A stretch of DNA of 64,000 nt from Actinobacillus succinogenes 130Z (GCF_000017245.1 NC_009655.1:1612001-1676000); one strand, 5' to 3'. Positions 1 through 9,387 are shown, numbered from the stretch's first letter. A program made the numbers and translations. The notes: generated by a model not told the origin, from the sequence alone.

Positions 1-1040
1 TCGGGAATTGTGACGTGTAATCCGACCAATCGAACGCTTCGTCCCTCGGCCCGTTGCCATATTTGGCTTAATAACGTCGCAAAAGTTTCTTGCTGAAATT
101 CCACCGCACTTTTCTCTAATGTCGTCACTTGAAAATCGTCAAATTTCAGTTTCACACCCATTTTTCGATAACGCGATAAAGAAATATCCGGCTTGGCTCG
201 TAATATTCGCCGTTTTAGCTCGGAACAAAGTTCTTCTAGAACCGCCATCCCTTGTTCTAAAGTGAAAATATTTTGTGACAGGGTGCGTTCCACCCCCACG
301 GATTTTCGTTCTCGATGAGGTTGAACTTCTCGTTCGTCAATACCGTGACTGAAATCCCAAATCCGTTTCCCTATTTTCCCGAAACGGTTTAGTAAGACCG
401 ACAAGCCGGCATGCTGAACATCTTCACAGGTGTACAATCCCATTTCCAGCAAATGTTCCGATGTCACTTTTCCTACGCCCGGAATTTTACGCAACGGTAA
501 AGTACGGACAAATTCCGTCACATTTTCCGGATTAATGACAAACTGTCCGTTAGGTTTATTTTGATCGGACGCTATTTTCGCCAGGAATTTCAATGGCGCG
601 ATGCCGGCAGAGGCTGTGAGGTGTAATTCATCAAAAATCGCTTGACGGATTTCCTGTGCAATCCAAGTGGCGGAACCGCAACATTTTCCGCTATCCGTTA
701 CATCCAGATACGCTTCATCCAGCGAAAGCGGTTCGATAATATCAGTATAACGATGAAAAATTTGGTGAATTTGTTGCGACACTTGTTTATACAGCGTCAT
801 ACGAACAGGCAAAACAATCAGATCCGGACACAGCTTCACCGCTTGAGCCGTCGGCATGGCACTGCGACAACCGAATTTTCGGACTTCATAGTTACAGGTT
901 GTCAATACGCCCCTTTGACGACTGTGTCCACCGACGGCAACAGGTTTGCCGACTAAAGACGGAGCTTCCCGCATTTCTACGGCGGCATAAAAGCAATCCA
1001 TATCAATATGGATAATTTTGCGTTGAAATGATAACTTCAT
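1..1040 (-). CDS. dinB: DNA polymerase IV (partial, C-terminal end beyond window edge)
   Basis: Y-family translesion DNA polymerase that extends past lesions and mismatched ends in the cytoplasm. The start ATG is at 1038-1040 and the frame stays open to base 1. The Y-family catalytic acidic residues are visible: Asp13 in HIDMDCFYAA, and Asp108-Glu109 in PLSLDEAYLD. The palm segment GIAPLKFLAKIASD follows. The last readable residues, RSVRLVGVHLTVIP, match the end of the little-finger domain, so only about ten codons should be missing. The N-terminus is about five residues longer than E. coli DinB. An uptake-signal hairpin lies immediately upstream. No LexA-type operator was recognised. Confidence 0.96.
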   Translation of the reverse strand, partial: MKLSFQRKIIHIDMDCFYAAVEMREAPSLVGKPVAVGGHSRQRGVLTTCNYEVRKFGCRSAMPTAQAVKLCPDLIVLPVRMTLYKQVSQQIHQIFHRYTDIIEPLSLDEAYLDVTDSGKCCGSATWIAQEIRQAIFDELHLTASAGIAPLKFLAKIASDQNKPNGQFVINPENVTEFVRTLPLRKIPGVGKVTSEHLLEMGLYTCEDVQHAGLSVLLNRFGKIGKRIWDFSHGIDEREVQPHRERKSVGVERTLSQNIFTLEQGMAVLEELCSELKRRILRAKPDISLSRYRKMGVKLKFDDFQVTTLEKSAVEFQQETFATLLSQIWQRAEGRSVRLVGLHVTIP

Positions 1041-1042
1041 AA

Positions 1043-1083
1043 AAAGTGCGGCTAAAAAACTTCATAATTTTTGACCGCACTTT
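1043..1083 (-). terminator. Uptake-signal pair hairpin, probable ybjD terminator
   Basis: AAAGTGCGG at 1043-1051 and CCGCACTTT at 1075-1083 face each other and can form a 9-bp stem. On the minus strand the right arm runs into a short T run just before the dinB start. It fits a terminator for ybjD, leaving dinB to its own or a read-through promoter. Confidence 0.6.
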
Positions 1084-1114
1084 AACACAATAAACTGTAT
1101 AAATAAACAATTAA

Positions 1115-2674
1115 TTATTGCGTTCGGGTTAAATTCAGCACTTTGGAGAATAACCGCTTAAATAATAACGGAATAGATTGAGTTCCCCGTCGTTCCATTT
1201 CCGCCGATAAAGCAATGGCAAGATCCGGTTTGGACGTGCGTTGAATGGCGCGTTGAATAATTTTCCGCATCGGCAGATAACGACCTTGCCGTTCCCAACG
1301 GGCTAAACGGATAAACACGTTTTCGAATCCTTCGGTATAGAAGAAATGTTCAATGTCCAGTTTGGGTAACGTGGTAATACGTTGCGAGGACATTTCATGC
1401 TCTTCCAGCAAATTATGAGCGGTTTCGCTGTATTTGCGTCCGGCCTCGTCGCCGTCCGTCAATACATACCATTCGATGCCCATAGCTTTGGCGTATTTGA
1501 TTAACGGACGTAATCCCGACTGGGCAAATTCTACAATACGGATACCTTCCATGCTTAAATTAATATCCAATAATTTAGCTAATTCCGCCAAAATCCAGAC
1601 TTCCGTTTCCCCTTCCACTAAAATCCAGGTTCGCGAAAATAATGCCAGACTGCGGTTATGATGAATATGGAAGGTTAAACGGCGTAAATCCTCTTTTCCC
1701 AATTCACGGCGGAACAATTGATAAGACAAAGTGCGATCCGTATAACGGACCAAACGGCAAATATCTTTTAATTCCGCTTGCGATACCAATTCTACCGAGT
1801 TGGTGGTAGTGATTCGTTGAATCGGCAAATATTGCATGAGCTCCCATAAAATGGCAATCATACGCGGATGCAAACGTGCTTCAGGATCTTCAAACAATAA
1901 GACCGGACGATGGTATTTACTGGTTCTTACCGGGGCGTCGCTAATAAACAGGGTTTGTAAAAATTCCACTAAACGGGTACGTAATTCCCGGGTTTCATCC
2001 TGTTTTAGACGTTGGCACAGCAGCTTTAATTCGTCCCAAAGTGCGGTCGGTTCCAACAACATTTTTTGCGCTAACACATCATTACGGCGTGAAGACATAA
2101 AATAATGTTGCAACACCAATCCCACCGCTTGAAACTGACGATCTTCCGATTTATATTTTGCCCGCATGTTTTGCGGATTCAACAGATCTTGTTCGGAATT
2201 CAAACGTGCATCGCGGAAACGGTAAATAGGATGCCGGCAAATCAGCGATAACGCAACCTCTTCAGTATTCTCGAGGCAAATAGGTTCGCCCAGTTCATCT
2301 AAAAAAGAATACGTGGTAATAACGTCGTTTTGCCGCATTTCGCCTTCTACTCTTAAATAAATGCGATCGTATCCGTCGTCATGAGGCACGAAAACCGCTT
2401 GAAAAGACTGATTTTTATCATCCATATCCTCTTTAATATCGCGTTCACTGAAGGTGAATAAAAGCATAATGGCAGGCGTGCTTTCTTCATGATGAAAATC
2501 TTCCTGAGTGAAGCGGTAAAGCCGGTTTTTATTGTTCAGGATTAAACTTAAAGCGGCCAATAGACTGGATTTGCCCCAAGCATTTTCTCCGATAAGAACC
2601 ATATGCGGACGAAGATGAATGGAAAGTCGGTTAATACCGCGAAAACCGACAAGATCACATTGACGTAAATACAT
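1115..2674 (-). CDS. ybjD: YbjD-like ATP-dependent endonuclease of the OLD family
   Basis: 519-residue protein with an N-terminal SMC/ABC-like ATPase domain and a C-terminal Toprim domain. The Walker A is IGENAWGKSSL at about residues 28-38. The ABC Walker B region is LLFEDPEARLHP near residue 260. The Toprim part has ILVEGETEVWILAEL, with its conserved Glu, and later VLTDGDEAG. This is the OLD/YbjD arrangement, thought to couple ATP use to DNA nicking in repair or defence; the cellular role is not settled. The start is supported by AGGA seven bases upstream. An uptake signal lies in the coding sequence near 2039. In E. coli ybjD sits near lysO, as it does here. Confidence 0.88.
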   Translation of the reverse strand: MYLRQCDLVGFRGINRLSIHLRPHMVLIGENAWGKSSLLAALSLILNNKNRLYRFTQEDFHHEESTPAIMLLFTFSERDIKEDMDDKNQSFQAVFVPHDDGYDRIYLRVEGEMRQNDVITTYSFLDELGEPICLENTEEVALSLICRHPIYRFRDARLNSEQDLLNPQNMRAKYKSEDRQFQAVGLVLQHYFMSSRRNDVLAQKMLLEPTALWDELKLLCQRLKQDETRELRTRLVEFLQTLFISDAPVRTSKYHRPVLLFEDPEARLHPRMIAILWELMQYLPIQRITTTNSVELVSQAELKDICRLVRYTDRTLSYQLFRRELGKEDLRRLTFHIHHNRSLALFSRTWILVEGETEVWILAELAKLLDINLSMEGIRIVEFAQSGLRPLIKYAKAMGIEWYVLTDGDEAGRKYSETAHNLLEEHEMSSQRITTLPKLDIEHFFYTEGFENVFIRLARWERQGRYLPMRKIIQRAIQRTSKPDLAIALSAEMERRGTQSIPLLFKRLFSKVLNLTRTQ

Positions 2675-2727
2675 AATTTTCCTGTTATACTACTTCTTTC
2701 CGAACGCAACCCACAGAGAATTCCGTC

Positions 2728-3636
2728 ATGTTTGAAGGCTTATTGATTGTGCTTGTGCCGATGATTTTAGGTTATTTAATAAAATCCGACAACAGGCTGT
2801 TCTTACAAGCGATAAATCGTATTGTCATGATTCTACTCTATATTATTCTGTTTGTAATGGGAATATCCCTCGGTCAATTGGATGATGTCATACAAAAACT
2901 GCCTGCTATAGGTTGGTCGGCGTTTGTCTTTTCATTCAGTATTTTGTTTTGCAACATGATCGGTTTAGTTGCTTATGACAAATACCGTCCTGCGCCGTTA
3001 AAGCATTTAACCGAAGATTTACCGCCACGCTGGAAATTGCTTATGGACAGCGGTAAATTGTGTACTATGGTCGTCATCGGGTTTATAACGGGATTTTTCG
3101 GTCAACATATTATCGCCTTACCTTTAGGCACAAGCACTTATGTACTTGTGCTACTCATTTTCTTCGTCGGTATCCAGTTACGTAATAACGGCATTTCATT
3201 AAGAAATGTCCTGTTCAATAAACGAGGAATGTACACGGGAATCATTATGATCGTTACTTCTTTATGCGGTGGTATTATTGCGGCATTTTGGCTGCAATTA
3301 CCGTTAACACAAGGGCTCGCCGTTTCTTCGGGGTTAGGCTGGTATTCATTATCAAGCGTAGTTATCAATGACGCTTGGGGGCCGATTTTCGGCAGTATCG
3401 CTTTTTTTAACGATCTCAGCCGAGAAATTTTCAGCCTTTTTATCATTCCCTTTTTTATGTCTCATTATCGTTCCACTGCTGTAGGATTGGCAGGCGCTAC
3501 CGCATTAGATTGCACACTGCCCGTTATTCAGCGTTCGGGCGGGTTAGAAGTGGTACCGCTGGCGATCAGTTTTGGTTTCGTGACCAATATTGCACCACCG
3601 ATTTTATTAGTATTATTCACAGCGATTCCCGTATAA
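2728..3636 (+). CDS. lysO: LysO-type L-lysine exporter (YbjE family)
   Basis: 302-residue integral membrane protein with about eight hydrophobic segments, a match in length and pattern to E. coli LysO (YbjE). Shared landmarks are the N-terminal MFEGLLIVLVPMILGYLI, the central VGIQLRNNG and GWYSLSS, and DCTLPVIQRSGGLEVVP near the C-terminus. The family exports lysine and toxic lysine analogues such as thialysine across the inner membrane. It is divergent from ybjD with a 53-bp gap, too short for a lysine riboswitch, and none is seen. A separate LysE-type exporter gene occurs at about 35 kb. Confidence 0.9.
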   Translation: MFEGLLIVLVPMILGYLIKSDNRLFLQAINRIVMILLYIILFVMGISLGQLDDVIQKLPAIGWSAFVFSFSILFCNMIGLVAYDKYRPAPLKHLTEDLPPRWKLLMDSGKLCTMVVIGFITGFFGQHIIALPLGTSTYVLVLLIFFVGIQLRNNGISLRNVLFNKRGMYTGIIMIVTSLCGGIIAAFWLQLPLTQGLAVSSGLGWYSLSSVVINDAWGPIFGSIAFFNDLSREIFSLFIIPFFMSHYRSTAVGLAGATALDCTLPVIQRSGGLEVVPLAISFGFVTNIAPPILLVLFTAIPV

Positions 3637-3779
3637 AACATAACAAAAATTTCATGATAAAGTCTATACCTTAATAGACTGTGCCGTAAATTAAGAATTT
3701 TTTTATCTCTTTTTAGTCTAACAACAACGTAGGACGGACGTTTTCCGCCTGCGTTATTTTTTATTTTAGGGGGTGAATA

Positions 3780-4094
3780 ATGAAAAAATTACTTTTTTTA
3801 ACCGCACTTTCGGTGTCGACATTATCGTTAACCGCCTGTATTGTGGGCGACGGTTATTATGACGACGGTTATCGCGATCATATCGCTCGTTATGACAGGC
3901 ATTACGATCGGCGCGACAGCGAACCGAGATGGCATAAAGATGAACGTAGAGATCACCGCAGACTGGAACGTAGTCCGGAACGCCGTGCGGCGGAAGCAAG
4001 ACGTCGGGCAAACGATCAATTACATAAAGGCGAACGTCGTCCTGACCGTGAAGAACGCCGGCGACGGGATATTTTTGACCGACGGGACAGATAA
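3780..4094 (+). CDS. Small arginine-rich putative lipoprotein, unknown function
   Basis: 104-residue protein not recognised as a named family. Residues 1-20 form a lipoprotein signal peptide with lipobox LTAC (Cys20), so it is probably acylated and membrane-anchored facing the periplasm. The mature part is very polar, Arg/Asp/Glu/His-rich, and starts with Tyr-Asp-Gly repeats (GDGYYDDGYRDH). It lacks hydrophobic core segments and is probably disordered or a charged helix. A strong AGGGGGTG ribosome-binding site precedes the ATG. An uptake signal (ACCGCACTT) is embedded in the signal-peptide codons. Two other frames here are also long, but they lack a comparable start and signal peptide. Confidence 0.75.
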   Translation: MKKLLFLTALSVSTLSLTACIVGDGYYDDGYRDHIARYDRHYDRRDSEPRWHKDERRDHRRLERSPERRAAEARRRANDQLHKGERRPDREERRRRDIFDRRDR

Positions 4095-4104
4095 ACAAAC
4101 AACG

Positions 4105-4136
4105 AAAAAGTGCGGTTAAATCGACCGCACTTTTTT
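4105..4136. terminator. Bidirectional uptake-signal pair terminator
   Basis: AAAAAGTGCGGT and ACCGCACTTTTTT face each other with a short loop. This gives an A/T-flanked hairpin that can terminate the lipoprotein gene on the plus strand and dacB on the minus strand. Confidence 0.8.
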
Positions 4137-4165
4137 CTGTTACCCGTCTATTTCGACGCTATAGA

Positions 4166-5593
4166 TTATTCGGCATAAAGCGCATTATAAAGTTTATTTT
4201 CAAAATTGACGAGCGGTGCACGTTTGGTTTTATTTTCCAGTTCACCGGTAGAATAACCGTTAATAAACTGCACGAAAGCAATTTTCTCACCTCGTGCATT
4301 GGTCATAAATCCTGCCAAATTATATACGCCTTTCAACGAACCGGTTTTCGCCAGCACGTTTTTGACTAACGGCGCTTGAATTAAACCGCCGCGTCCGCTG
4401 ATTGTTCCATCTACGCCGGCAATAGGAAAAGTTTCCAGCAAATGTAATTTATCTTCATTTTTTGCCATATATTCCAAAGCCTGTAGCATGGTGTTCGGGT
4501 CAATCAAATTATGACGGGATAAACCGGAACCGTCCGCCACAATAGAATGACCGAATTTAAGCCCTGCCTGGCCGGATAATACGCGTTTTAACGCCATAGC
4601 GCCTAATTGGAACGAGGCCGGACGTTTAAACGTTTGATATGCCGTAGTCCGAAATAACGCATCGGCAATTTGGTTATCGGACTTTTTCATCATTGTTTTC
4701 AGTAAATCCGGTAAAGGTTTAGACAGATGTTGCGCCAAAAGCGTACCGGTTTGCGGTTGATGAGGCATTTTCACCTGTCCGGAGAATTGGATACCAAGTT
4801 GTTTCAGCTGACGTTGTACAATCGAGGCGGCATAAGCGTCCGGGTCTTGCACGGCAAAACTCAGTCCGAAAGGTTTATTTTGACGCGCAATACAGCCCTT
4901 AATCTGGTAACGGTTGTTATCATGTACGACCGCGTCCAGCTGACAATAAGCCGCTTCATTGGCACTGACCACTTTAACCTGTCCGAATACCTGAATCGGA
5001 TATTGCGACGGCACGTTAAATTTAACATTTTCACCTACGGACTGATTTGCGTCCAAATTCACATAGAAACAGTTATTATCCAGATTTGCGGCGGCAGGGG
5101 GCGAATTAAAACACATCACCAAATCATTCCAGATCCAACCTACGCCCCGATCATGACTGGCAAATACCGAGGTATCTAAAATGAGATCGCCGTCAATTTT
5201 ATTGATATTTTGTTTTTTTAACTGTGCTAATAAATTATAAAGTTGTCCGGTCGTTAAATTCGGATCTCCGGTAAATTTGACAATTAAATCCCCGGCCAAC
5301 ACGCCGTTTCGAACCTGACTGTTACTGAGTAAACTGGTCGCAAATCGAAATTGATCACCTAAAACCAATTTTGCAGCTAAAGCGGTAAAAGTTTTTTGGG
5401 TACTCGCCGGCAACATAAAAGTGGATGCATTATAATCCGCAATAATTTCACCACTGTGTAGATTTTTCGCCACAAATCCCAAACTGGCACCTTGCGGCAG
5501 CTCTTTACTTAACGCCTGCACATCCACTTGGGCAGACGCCGTACCAACAAAAAAGAAGGTTGAAATAAGAATTTTTTTTGTAAAACCGAACAT
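4166..5593 (-). CDS. dacB: D-alanyl-D-alanine carboxypeptidase/endopeptidase, PBP4
   Basis: 475-residue periplasmic class C penicillin-binding protein that trims pentapeptides and cuts D,D-crosslinks in peptidoglycan. It has an N-terminal signal peptide ending near ASA. The active-site motifs are in order: Ser64-x-x-Lys67 (STQK), Ser305-Asp-Asn (SDN) and Lys416-Thr-Gly (KTG). About 170 residues of extra domains sit between the first two motifs, as in E. coli DacB. The ATG at 5593 is preferred over the in-frame TTG two codons upstream. It is divergent from greA, the same arrangement as in E. coli. Confidence 0.95.
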   Translation of the reverse strand: MFGFTKKILISTFFFVGTASAQVDVQALSKELPQGASLGFVAKNLHSGEIIADYNASTFMLPASTQKTFTALAAKLVLGDQFRFATSLLSNSQVRNGVLAGDLIVKFTGDPNLTTGQLYNLLAQLKKQNINKIDGDLILDTSVFASHDRGVGWIWNDLVMCFNSPPAAANLDNNCFYVNLDANQSVGENVKFNVPSQYPIQVFGQVKVVSANEAAYCQLDAVVHDNNRYQIKGCIARQNKPFGLSFAVQDPDAYAASIVQRQLKQLGIQFSGQVKMPHQPQTGTLLAQHLSKPLPDLLKTMMKKSDNQIADALFRTTAYQTFKRPASFQLGAMALKRVLSGQAGLKFGHSIVADGSGLSRHNLIDPNTMLQALEYMAKNEDKLHLLETFPIAGVDGTISGRGGLIQAPLVKNVLAKTGSLKGVYNLAGFMTNARGEKIAFVQFINGYSTGELENKTKRAPLVNFENKLYNALYAE

Positions 5594-5758
5594 ATTCAAG
5601 AGGGATTCTGTTGCTATTTTTTTTCAGGCGAACAATAATAGACCCTGAATTAAGTTGAGTAAATATTTTTCTCAATTTCATCTTATTATTTTGATCTACT
5701 ACGGCATTGCCATACAATGTCGTGGTTTTGTTTTACCTTAAAAAGGAAAGAGAGCGCA

Positions 5759-6235
5759 ATGAAACAAATTCCCATGACTGTCCGCGGAGCGGAACAATTA
5801 CGTGAAGAATTGGACTTTTTGAAGAATACTCGTCGTCCTGAGATCATTAAAGCTATTGCCGAAGCCCGTGAGCACGGCGATTTAAAAGAAAATGCCGAAT
5901 ATCACGCAGCCCGTGAACAACAAGGTTTTTGTGAAGGGCGTATTCAGGAAATCGAAAGTAAACTGTCAAACGGCCAAATTATTGATGTTACAAAAATTCC
6001 TAATAACGGTAAAGTGATTTTCGGTTCGACGGTGGTGTTAGTAAATGTAGACACGGACGATGAAGCGACATATCAAATTGTCGGTGACGATGAAGCCGAT
6101 ATCAAAGCCGGCTTAATTTCGGTAAATTCACCCATTGCCCGTGGTTTGATCGGCAAAGAAGTGGATGATACGGTTAATATCGTAACGCCGGGCGGTACGG
6201 TAGAATTTGATATTATTGAAGTAAACTATATTTAA
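5759..6235 (+). CDS. greA: Transcription elongation factor GreA
   Basis: 158 residues, the same length as E. coli GreA and nearly colinear with it. It binds the RNA polymerase secondary channel and stimulates cleavage of backtracked RNA. The N-terminal coiled coil carries the acidic tip around AREHGDLKENAEYHAAREQQ, and the C-terminal globular domain includes SPIARGLIGKE. The start at 5759 is chosen because AAAGGAAAGAG precedes it and the family begins with a short basic leader. The frame is open 14 codons further upstream, but that part has no homology. A strong hairpin terminator follows. Confidence 0.98.
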   Translation: MKQIPMTVRGAEQLREELDFLKNTRRPEIIKAIAEAREHGDLKENAEYHAAREQQGFCEGRIQEIESKLSNGQIIDVTKIPNNGKVIFGSTVVLVNVDTDDEATYQIVGDDEADIKAGLISVNSPIARGLIGKEVDDTVNIVTPGGTVEFDIIEVNYI

Positions 6236-6236
6236 G

Positions 6237-6272
6237 AAAAAACGGCGGGTGAAAACACTCGCCGTTTTTATT
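6237..6272 (+). terminator. greA intrinsic terminator
   Basis: AAAACGGCGGGTG and CACTCGCCGTTTT form a GC-rich stem with one G-T pair and an AAAA-type loop, followed by a T run. Confidence 0.85.
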
Positions 6273-6287
6273 TTAGTTATAAACAGA

Positions 6288-6584
6288 TTATTTGCGAGGT
6301 AAAACAATTTTAGGTTCATTACTCGGGCGATAAAGTACCAGAATATGCCCGATAGTTTGCACAGTCGCTGCATTTGTTTCACGCACAATAGCATCGATAA
6401 TTAACTGTTTTGTATCACGATCCGCACCCGCTATTTTCACTTTGATCAATTCGTGGTGATTTAACGCATTATCTATTTCCGCCAGCACCCCCTCGGTTAA
6501 ACCGTTTCCACCGAGCATAACGACAGGGCTTAAGTGATGCGCTAATCCTTTTAAATATTGTTTTTGTTTGGTTGTTAATGTCAT
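6288..6584 (-). CDS. yhbY: Ribosome assembly RNA-binding protein YhbY (CRM domain)
   Basis: 98-residue single CRM-domain protein that associates with pre-50S ribosomal subunits. It aligns over its full length with E. coli YhbY. Landmarks are KQKQYLKGLAHHL, the GxxG-type loop GGNGLTEGVL, and the C-terminal LYRP..PKIVLPRK. The start at 6584 (MTLTTKQK) is chosen by family length; the frame is open 24 codons further upstream, but that extension is unrelated. It is convergent with greA. Its placement with greA, ftsH and rlmE matches the E. coli neighbourhood. Confidence 0.95.
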   Translation of the reverse strand: MTLTTKQKQYLKGLAHHLSPVVMLGGNGLTEGVLAEIDNALNHHELIKVKIAGADRDTKQLIIDAIVRETNAATVQTIGHILVLYRPSNEPKIVLPRK

Positions 6585-6636
6585 AAATAATCCTAAATTC
6601 TTTTCAGTATTGTAAAAAATCGGCGAGATTATAACG

Positions 6637-6664
6637 AAAAAAAAGGGAGCTTTCACTCCCTTTC
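6637..6664 (-). terminator. ftsH intrinsic terminator
   Basis: On the minus strand, AAAGGGAG, a TGAAAG loop and CTCCCTTT are followed by a long T run, placed between the ftsH stop and the yhbY start. Confidence 0.85.
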
Positions 6665-6688
6665 TTGTTTTATCTCGTGGTTTCCCAT

Positions 6689-8641
6689 TTATTCCGTTTT
6701 ATCATCAGACTGATTGGCGGAATTTTTAGTTTTAGTTTCAAATTCATCATTTTTTTCGACCGCACTTTGAACGTCTTCCTCTTTCGTTTCGTCCTCATCG
6801 GTCGTCTGACGACCATGAGAAGATTCGTCCCATCCTGCCGGCGGCATAACAGATTCGCGATTCATTAATTGTTTAATTTGTTCTTCTTCAATAGTTTCGT
6901 ATTTCACCAACGCATCTTTCATTGCGTGAAGAATATCCATATTATCAATTAACAATTGTCGCGCACGTTCATAGTTACGTGTCACTACGGCACGAACTTC
7001 TTCGTCTATAACATGGGCGGTTTCATCGGACATGTGTTTGGCTTTAGCCATAGAACGACCGAGGAACACTTCACCTTCATCCTCGGCATAAAGAATCGGA
7101 CCGAGTTTATCGGAAAAGCCCCATTGTGTCACCATATTACGGGCAATATTGGTTGCCACTTTAATATCGTTTGAAGCGCCGGTAGAAATATTCTCTTCGC
7201 CGTAAATCAATTCTTCCGCCAGACGACCGGCATACAGTGTTGAGAGTTTACTCTCCAATTGTTTTTGACTGATGCTGATTTGATCGCCTTCCGGTAAAAA
7301 GAAGGTTACGCCTAACGCCCGTCCGCGCGGAATAATCGTCACTTTATGTACCGGATCATGCTCCGGCACGAGATAACCGACTATCGCATGTCCCGCTTCA
7401 TGATATGCCGTACTTTCTTTTTGCTTGTCCGTCATAATCATAGAACGACGTTCAGGTCCCATATTGATTTTGTCTTTCGCTTTTTCAAACTCAAGCATCG
7501 TAACAACACGTTTATTTGTCCGTGCTGCGAATAATGCCGCTTCATTTACCAGATTCGCTAAATCCGCACCGGAATACCCCGGTGTACCGCGAGCTAATGT
7601 CATAGCGTCTACATCACTACCGATCGGTACTTTACGCATATGTACTTTTAAAATTTGTTCCCGTCCGCGAACATCCGGTAAACCGACGGTAACCTGGCGG
7701 TCGAAACGTCCCGGACGTGTCAACGCCGGGTCCAAAACATCCGGACGGTTGGTCGCCGCAATCACGATAACGCCCTCTTTACCTTCAAAACCGTCCATTT
7801 CCACCAACATTTGGTTTAGGGTTTGTTCACGTTCATCGTGGCCACCGCCTAAACCGGCACCACGTTGGCGACCGACGGCATCAATTTCATCAATAAAAAT
7901 CAAGCATGGCGCATTTTTCTTAGCTTGTTCGAACATATCGCGTACACGCGAAGCCCCTACCCCCACGAACATTTCCACGAAATCGGAACCGGAAATTGTG
8001 AAAAACGGTACTTTCGCTTCACCAGCAATAGCTTTGGCGATCAGCGTTTTACCCGTACCCGGGGGGCCAACCATTAAAATACCTTTTGGAATTTTTCCGC
8101 CCAGTTTTTGGAATTTACCCGGATCCCGTAAAAATTCAACGATTTCCCCCACTTCTTCTTTTGCCTCATCACAACCCGCAACATCAGCGAAGGTGACTTT
8201 AATTTGATCTTTAGTCAGCATTTTGGCACGGCTTTTACCGAAGCTCATGGCTTTACCGCCACCGCCCTGCATCTGACGCATAAAAAAGAACCAAACGCCC
8301 ACAAGAAACAACATCGGGAACCAAGAAATGAACAGTTGAGCCAAAAAACCTCGCTGCTCAGGTAACGCCCCATCCACTTTTACTTTTTGTTTCAATAAGT
8401 CGTTGAGTAATTGACGATCTTCCAATGGTGTCGGTAATACGGTGGTATATTTGGAACCGTCTTTTTTGGTAACGAAAATTTCACCGACTTCATTAAATTT
8501 GGTTTGGGAAATCTGTTGGTTTTCCACATCCGTCATGAATGTTGTGTAATCAATCCGACTACTCGAATCCGAGTTGAATCCTTGGTATGCTGTCATCATA
8601 ATCACGGCAACAACAACCCAAAGGACAAGGTTTTTGACCAT
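6689..8641 (-). CDS. ftsH: ATP-dependent zinc metalloprotease FtsH
   Basis: About 650-residue inner-membrane AAA+ protease that degrades membrane and short-lived cytosolic proteins such as sigma-32 and LpxC in E. coli. Two transmembrane segments flank a periplasmic domain. Walker A GPPGTGKT, Walker B IFIDEIDAVG, and the zinc site HEAGH near residue 418 are present. The ATG at 8641 (MVKNLVLW) matches family N-termini. An in-frame TTG at 8650 has a better-spaced GGGG and could be the true start, adding three residues. The acidic C-terminal tail holds an uptake signal translated as SAV. It lies 90 bases downstream of rlmE, probably in one heat-shock operon. Confidence 0.98.
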   Translation of the reverse strand: MVKNLVLWVVVAVIMMTAYQGFNSDSSSRIDYTTFMTDVENQQISQTKFNEVGEIFVTKKDGSKYTTVLPTPLEDRQLLNDLLKQKVKVDGALPEQRGFLAQLFISWFPMLFLVGVWFFFMRQMQGGGGKAMSFGKSRAKMLTKDQIKVTFADVAGCDEAKEEVGEIVEFLRDPGKFQKLGGKIPKGILMVGPPGTGKTLIAKAIAGEAKVPFFTISGSDFVEMFVGVGASRVRDMFEQAKKNAPCLIFIDEIDAVGRQRGAGLGGGHDEREQTLNQMLVEMDGFEGKEGVIVIAATNRPDVLDPALTRPGRFDRQVTVGLPDVRGREQILKVHMRKVPIGSDVDAMTLARGTPGYSGADLANLVNEAALFAARTNKRVVTMLEFEKAKDKINMGPERRSMIMTDKQKESTAYHEAGHAIVGYLVPEHDPVHKVTIIPRGRALGVTFFLPEGDQISISQKQLESKLSTLYAGRLAEELIYGEENISTGASNDIKVATNIARNMVTQWGFSDKLGPILYAEDEGEVFLGRSMAKAKHMSDETAHVIDEEVRAVVTRNYERARQLLIDNMDILHAMKDALVKYETIEEEQIKQLMNRESVMPPAGWDESSHGRQTTDEDETKEEDVQSAVEKNDEFETKTKNSANQSDDKTE

Positions 8642-8732
8642 ATCGTTCAAGGTTTTACCCCATATAGTTAGTTAAAAATTTGTTAATAGCTTACACGAAT
8701 TTAGACAAGGAATAAAATAATCAATGTAATAA

Positions 8733-9359
8733 TTAATATTTATAGCCGATTGCCACAATATAGACTTCACGGGAACGTCCGCGGGACGCTTCCGGTTTCC
8801 GTACTTTTACCACTTTAAATAGAGAGCGGATTTCACGTAAATACTCGTCAAATCCTTCGCCCTGAAAAACTTTTACCACAAAACTGCCGTTAGCGGTAAG
8901 AACCTGTTTACACATATCCAAAGCCAATTCTACCAGATACATTGCACGCGGAATATCGACCGAAGGCATACCGCTGAAATTAGGTGCCATATCCGACATC
9001 ACCACATCGACTTTGGATTCTCCCACACGTTCAAGTAAAGCGGCAAGTACATTTTCATCACGGAAATCACCTTGTAAAAAATCTACGCCCACAATAGGAT
9101 CCATTTCCAAAATATCGCAGGCAATAATTCTGCCTTTCGAGCCGATTTGAGTAACAGCATACTGCGACCAACCGCCCGGTGCCGCACCAAGATCAACAAC
9201 CGTCATTCCCGGTTTAAACAACCGATCTGTTTGTTGAATCTCATCTAATTTGAAATAAGCCCGCGAACGCAGTTTTTGCTTATGCGCTTTTTGGACAAAA
9301 GGATCTTTAAAATGTTCGTTTAACCAACGGCTCGAACTCGCCGAACGTTTTCTTCCCAT
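8733..9359 (-). CDS. rlmE: 23S rRNA (uridine-2'-O-)-methyltransferase RlmE (FtsJ)
   Basis: 208-residue SAM-dependent methyltransferase that modifies U2552 in the 23S rRNA A-loop. The SAM motif is VVDLGAAPGGWSQYA. Catalytic K-D-K-E candidates are Lys in FKLDEIQ, Asp in MSDMAPN, Lys in FVVKVFQGEG, and Glu in SREVYIV. It is first in the rlmE-ftsH operon and has a sigma-32-like promoter directly upstream, as in E. coli. Confidence 0.97.
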   Translation of the reverse strand: MGRKRSASSSRWLNEHFKDPFVQKAHKQKLRSRAYFKLDEIQQTDRLFKPGMTVVDLGAAPGGWSQYAVTQIGSKGRIIACDILEMDPIVGVDFLQGDFRDENVLAALLERVGESKVDVVMSDMAPNFSGMPSVDIPRAMYLVELALDMCKQVLTANGSFVVKVFQGEGFDEYLREIRSLFKVVKVRKPEASRGRSREVYIVAIGYKY

Positions 9360-9387
9360 AAAGTAATCTGTAAATTTTAAAATAATT

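Noticed and set aside
2675..2727. Lysine riboswitch for lysO
   Set aside because: The gap is only 53 bases, far too short for that riboswitch class, and shows no matching core.
3766..4098. Minus-strand 110-codon frame opposite the small lipoprotein gene
   Set aside because: The plus-strand frame has a strong ribosome site and a lipoprotein signal; the reverse frame has neither.
7425..8207. 260-codon plus-strand open frame inside ftsH
   Set aside because: It is antisense to the highly conserved AAA domain, has low-complexity Ser/Thr/Pro-rich translation and no ribosome-binding site; a shadow of codon bias.
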